A stretch of 27,317 bases of DNA, taken from contig NW_006920420.1 in the NCBI RefSeq assembly GCF_000344685.1, positions 235,997 to 263,313 of the forward strand, read 5' to 3'. The translations under genes and the position numbers were made by a program. Below the pieces are notes generated by a model, which saw only the letters and a program-made list of their open reading frames with translations, did no database searches and was not told the origin of the DNA. The stretch comes from Gloeophyllum trabeum ATCC 11539 (taxonomy: Eukaryota; Basidiomycota; Agaricomycetes; Gloeophyllales; Gloeophyllaceae). Shown here in pieces: positions 24,280 to 27,317 of the stretch; position 1 is the stretch's first letter; every line of letters starts with the position of its first letter.

Positions 24280-25287
24280 TGTATACTTAGTCTCTAGTAC
24301 AGTACACCCTATTCTCTACAGTATAACAGTGCATTGTTCAATGACCCACTAGTACTAGGTTAGCCCAGGATGACTCGGAGGGGATCACAATGTCGAAGTT
24401 GGCGGGTGAGGACTACCCCGCAGGCGGCGTCGACAACAACAAACCCTAGCCTTGCATGGCAGTTAGTCCAGTGACAAAGAGATGCAAGGAGGTACTTACA
24501 TGATGAAGGCTAGTCTTCTGCAACATCCAGCAGCAAATACTAACCTTGTACAGCAAGAGAGGAATGTAAAGTTACCCGTCCAGTGTTGAACCACAGGGAA
24601 CCTTCACATTGATGAGACAGGCAAGATCAGCAAGGGAAAAGATGGTGACAACTCACTTAATAGGCGCTGGTAAAAGACGGTTTCGCGGCGAGCCATCGGG
24701 AGGTGTCAGGGTACATCCAAGCGCGGTCACCAGGTCACCATTTGGACATCGACCGGACAAAAAAGGTTCGTATATACTCTCTCGAGTAGTCGCCGAGGGG
24801 TCCGTAGAATTGAGACGACGGATGAGGGACCAAAGTATTCTGTACAATACGCAACATCAGCATCAACAACCACAAGATGATACTCACAGCCTCACAAGTC
24901 TAGAACAGAGCCCCGCTCGCGACTATCCATCCCTGTATCGCAAACCAGCCTCGCTGACGATGTACATACACACTGTGACATCAGCGTCGGCTGTCATGGG
25001 TATTGAACGTTGAACGTTCGACAGGAGCGCATGGTATCACTATGGTCTGGCGAGCGGATGGCAGTCCGTCCCTTCATTGTTAGAATGGCGGCCAGACGGA
25101 TGTGGATGGGATTACAAACCCTCCACTGCACACAAACAGAGCTTACAGCATAGGTCAGACAATACAGTAGATCTTCAGCTTCACTTCAGGAGTCGACACG
25201 GAATCCGGTCATTCGTCGGCGTCTAGCAGTTCCGGACCGATAGGCGCCATCGATGACGCAAGTGTGACGGAGTGACAGTCGGGCTGC
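24280..25287. other. Right subterminal region of the transposon
   Basis: No gene is recognised in this 1-kb stretch. A 134-codon plus-strand frame (24609-25013) has no motif and no clear counterpart; I leave it uncalled. It should contain the transposase terminator and possibly binding sites for transposition proteins. Confidence 0.45.
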
Positions 25288-25362
25288 AATTCGACAGCTG
25301 AAGGGACATACTGTCGAATTTCTGCGCCACCGCAGAATTCGACACATCATTTGTCCGCTGTG
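25288..25362 (-). repeat. Right terminal inverted repeat (75 bp)
   Basis: Read on the minus strand from 25362 it starts CACAGCGGACAAATGAT and matches the left repeat at 72 of 75 positions. It keeps all three TGTCGAAT motif copies and an even better hairpin than the left end. Confidence 0.93.
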
Positions 25363-25365
25363 AGA
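25363..25365. repeat. Target-site duplication (AGA), right
   Basis: AGA directly follows the CTGTG right end of the element and matches the AGA at 18254-18256. Confidence 0.8.
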
Positions 25366-25749
25366 CGGAGACACGACAGGATCATCAGCTGCCCGCATCT
25401 TATCAGCCCTGATAATTATAGCCCGGCTCAACCCACGCTTCGCGAAGGCGGTGGCGGTGCCGTTTGCCCATTCCGTCATCGGTTGACGAAGGGAGTGGAG
25501 CCCTCGTTGATTCGCGCCCGCTGCCTTGCGTTCGTCGCTGGCGGGAACTCCCGACAACGACAGGGAAGCGTGCAAGCTGCGGAGGACGGCCAGGACTACT
25601 TTCCGGCGCCCGTGCCCTGCTGCGCTTGCGGGTTATCGCGACGCCTCCCTGCTGTATCAAGCCACTTCACCATCAGTTGATCACGCACTATCACCCCCCT
25701 CGCTCCAGCTACATAGCAAGACTCAGCTGCCACCCCGCCGTCGCCCAGG
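25366..25749 (+). promoter_or_regulatory. Promoter region of the mannosyltransferase gene, cut by the transposon
   Basis: The 384 bp between the transposon and the start codon contain no recognised gene. The last 80 bases are C/T-rich, typical before fungal start codons, without a clear TATA box. Any elements further upstream are now 7.1 kb away, left of 18257. Confidence 0.5.
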
Positions 25750-27317
25750 ATGCCGCTCACCGCGCGCCCCGTCGTGCGCTACGTCGCCCTCGTCTTCGTC
25801 ATCATCGTGCGTCCCGCCTTCCTTCCCCTTCTGGTAACTGAACATCGCGCAGATCGCCCTGCACTCCATCCTGACGTTCACCCACGCGGGCTACTCCCGC
25901 GCCACCTCCCTCTCCTCGCTCCTCTCCCCCGCCGCCTCCGCTTCCCCCGACAAGGTCCCCGCGGAGTACTTCCAGGACGTCGTCCCCGACTACGCCGTCG
26001 GGCTCCCCAACGCAAACCCGGACCCGAACACAAATCACAACGGCCACCTGCTGGTACGCAAAGCGAACGCGACCCTCCTCATGCTCGCGCGCAACTCCGA
26101 CCTGGAGGGCGCGGTCAAGAGCGTGCGCGAGGTCGAGGACCGGTTCAATCGCAAGTTCGGCTACCCGTGGGTCTTCCTCAACGAGGAGGAGTTTTCCGAG
26201 GGGTTCAAGAAGTGCGTGTCTTTCCTTCCTCTCTTCGCCCGTCCCCCTCTCTTCTCCCCCACACACCGCTGAAGCCCTCCCAGACGCATCTCCGTCCTCA
26301 CCACCGCCCCCGTCTCCTTCGGCCGCGTCCCCGCCGAGCACTGGTACCCGCCCTCCTGGATCGACGAGCAGAAAGCCGCCGCCGGGCGCAAGAAGCTCCA
26401 GGACGAGGGCGTCATCTACGGCGGCAGCGAGAGTTATCGCAACATGTGTCGCTTCAACTCGGGGGTGAGTTTGGGCTTTTGCCTTTGAGTTTTTTGGGCG
26501 GGGCGAGGGGAGGCGGGACGGGGGCGCTCTCGCCCCGCCCCCGTGTAGGCGTGGTACGGCAGTCGGGGTTGCGTCCGCGCATGCTGTGTTTGGCGGAGAC
26601 ATTCCGGGCCCGAGAGCCCTCCACGCGCAGGGCCGCCCAATCGCGCACCCCACCCTCTCGTGCCTGGCTGTCCCTCCTCCCCGTCCCCTCTCCCTCTCCC
26701 TTCTCCCTTCTCCCTTCTCCCTTGTTTCCTCACCCCGCCCGTCCTCTGCCCCTCTTCCAAATACCCACCCCCCCACTAACCCCCCCCCCCCCCGCCCCGC
26801 AGTTCTTCTTCCGCCACCCCCTCCTCACGCAGTACCGCTACTACTGGCGCGTCGAGCCGGACGTGCACTTCCACTGCGAGGTCGACTTCGACCCGTTCCT
26901 GTTCATGGGCGACCACGGGAAGGTGTACGGTGCGTCTTTCTTTCCTTCTCCTTCCCCCCTCTTCCCTTCCCCCCTTCCTCCCATCCTCCCATCCTTCCCC
27001 CCTCCCTCTTCCTTCCACTTTCCCCCCTTCCCCCCATCCCACCCACCCAACCCACTCTACCCCCCAGGCTTCACCATCACCATGTACGAATTCGAAAAGA
27101 CCATCCCGACGCTGTGGGCCGCCGTGCGCGCCTTCGTGGCCGCGCACCCGGCGTACGTCGCGCGCGAGAACGCGGCGGCGTTCGTGAGCGACGATGGGGA
27201 GGGGTATAATTTGTGTCATTGTGAGTGGTTTTTTTGGTGGGGGGTGTGGGGTTGTGGGGGTTTTTTGGTGGGATTTTGGTGGGGGTTTTTAGTGGGGGGG
27301 AGGGGGAAGGCGGGGGG
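25750..27317 (+). CDS. KRE2/MNT1-type alpha-1,2-mannosyltransferase (GT15), 5' part, runs off the window
   Basis: Exons 25750-25806, 25853-26211, 26284-26464, 26803-26929 and 27068-27220 encode the first 292 residues; the next intron starts at 27221 and the gene continues beyond the window. Residues about 8-30 (VRYVALVFVIIIALHSILTF) form a signal anchor, fitting a type II Golgi membrane protein. Family blocks are RKANATLLMLARNSDLEGAV, VREVEDRFNRKFGYPWVFLN, WRVEPDVHFHCEVDFDPF (EPDV at 217-220, the conserved donor/metal-binding segment) and EGYNLCH (286-292), which in this family continues into the WSNFEI block. These enzymes transfer mannose from GDP-mannose onto N- and O-linked glycans of secreted and wall proteins. 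Introns 1-2 are short (46 and 72 nt), but introns 3 and 4 are 338 and 138 nt and extremely C/T-rich. The paralogue within GT15 cannot be fixed from this part. Confidence 0.94.
   Translation, partial: MPLTARPVVRYVALVFVIIVRPAFLPLLVTEHRADRPALHPDVHPRGLLPRHLPLLAPLPRRLRFPRQGPRGVLPGRRPRLRRRAPQRKPGPEHKSQRPPAGTQSERDPPHARAQLRPGGRGQERARGRGPVQSQVRLPVGLPQRGGVFRGVQEVRVFPSSLRPSPSLLPHTPLKPSQTHLRPHHRPRLLRPRPRRALVPALLDRRAESRRRAQEAPGRGRHLRRQRELSQHVSLQLGGEFGLLPLSFLGGARGGGTGALSPRPRVGVVRQSGLRPRMLCLAETFRAREPSTRRAAQSRTPPSRAWLSLLPVPSPSPFSLLPSPLFPHPARPLPLFQIPTPPLTPPPPAPQFFFRHPLLTQYRYYWRVEPDVHFHCEVDFDPFLFMGDHGKVYGASFFPSPSPLFPSPLPPILPSFPPPSSFHFPPFPPSHPPNPLYPPGFTITMYEFEKTIPTLWAAVRAFVAAHPAYVARENAAAFVSDDGEGYNLCHCEWFFWWGVWGCGGFLVGFWWGFLVGGRGKAG
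26465..26802 (+). other. Unusually long pyrimidine-rich intron of the mannosyltransferase gene
   Basis: The 338-nt intron has a GTGAGT donor, a CACTAAC branch site just before a 13-base C run (26781-26793) and a CAG acceptor. It includes several tandem CTCCCTT-type units near 26695-26724. Splicing it joins FNSG to FFFRHPLL, as expected for the family. Confidence 0.85.

Larger units (their letters stand above)
18257..25362 (+). mobile_element. Complete CACTA-like (EnSpm, Tnp2-type) DNA transposon, 7106 bp, two genes
   Basis: The element is bounded by 75-bp terminal inverted repeats (18257-18331 and 25288-25362) beginning CACGG on the left and CACAG on the right, and by an AGA duplication on both sides. 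It carries two plus-strand genes, 18886-20805 and 20870-24279, each splicing to an uninterrupted frame. Subterminal stretches without genes (18332-18885 and 24280-25287) complete it. Ends, 3-bp duplication and Tnp2 transposase place it in the CACTA superfamily. Intact genes and 72 of 75 matching TIR positions suggest it is potentially autonomous and not old. Confidence 0.92.

Noticed and set aside
24609..25013. 134-codon frame in the right part of the transposon as a third element gene
   Set aside because: No motif or splice partner is visible and its composition is like the flanking non-coding DNA.
18257..25362. Interpretation of the element as a retrotransposon or Plavaka-type element
   Set aside because: No reverse transcriptase, integrase or long terminal repeats are present; TIRs, 3-bp duplication and the FNP...MHN transposase blocks fit Tnp2-type CACTA better.
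25802..26776. 324-codon minus-strand frame over the mannosyltransferase gene
   Set aside because: It is antisense to recognised GT15 exons and consists of Gly/Glu/Arg low complexity.
26776..27219. 147-codon minus-strand frame rich in Gly, Glu and Arg
   Set aside because: It is the complement of the pyrimidine-rich intron plus exons 4-5 of the mannosyltransferase.

Overview
This 27.3-kb window looks like nuclear DNA of a filamentous fungus, most likely a wood- or litter-associated basidiomycete (Agaricomycetes; a polypore-type genome would fit). The reasons are protein-coding genes broken by many 46-65 nt GT-AG introns with CTAAC/CTGAC-like branch sites, GC-rich exons, a tandem F-box family, an Old Yellow Enzyme, and a Tnp2-type DNA transposon of the kind known from mushroom genomes. 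The taxon is an inference; the gene structures were read directly by splicing the reading frames.

Layout. 1-1258: no gene recognised. 1259-2994 (+): five-exon bleomycin hydrolase/Gal6-type aminopeptidase, 504 aa. 2995-4352: no gene recognised. 4353-6448 (-): F-box gene with an 11-residue acidic repeat, carrying a frameshift inside the repeat. 7157-8781 (-): intact paralogous F-box gene, 521 aa. 8782-11247: long gene-poor spacer containing a probable relic of a third F-box paralogue near 10.45-10.7 kb. 11248-12491 (+): Old Yellow Enzyme-type ene-reductase, 374 aa, convergent with 13171-14426 (-), DIM1 (18S rRNA dimethyladenosine transferase), 322 aa in six exons including a 13-nt microexon. 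14368-16690: two diverged tandem copies of a roughly 1-kb segment that includes the first 20 codons of DIM1 plus its upstream DNA. 16691-18256: GC-rich spacer. 18257-25362: a complete 7106-bp CACTA-like (EnSpm) transposon. 25750 to the window end (+): the 5' part of a KRE2/MNT1-type alpha-1,2-mannosyltransferase gene (GT15).

The main discovery is the transposon. It has 75-bp terminal inverted repeats (three mismatches), is flanked by a 3-bp direct duplication (AGA), and contains two same-strand intron-containing genes that both splice to open frames: a 587-aa coiled-coil/basic/acidic protein that I do not recognise from a named family, and a 1083-aa Tnp2-family transposase. By analogy with plant Spm/En, the first may be a TnpA-like terminal DNA-binding partner and the second the catalytic TnpD-like protein. 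Each TIR holds three copies of an 8-bp motif, two of them forming a hairpin, which are candidate protein-binding sites. The element sits about 385 bp upstream of the mannosyltransferase start codon.

The host genes are unrelated housekeeping or accessory functions (proteolysis, presumed ubiquitin-ligase adaptors, flavin redox chemistry, ribosome biogenesis, Golgi glycosylation). They do not form a cluster with a shared pathway. All identifications come from recognising motifs by eye; no database search was run.
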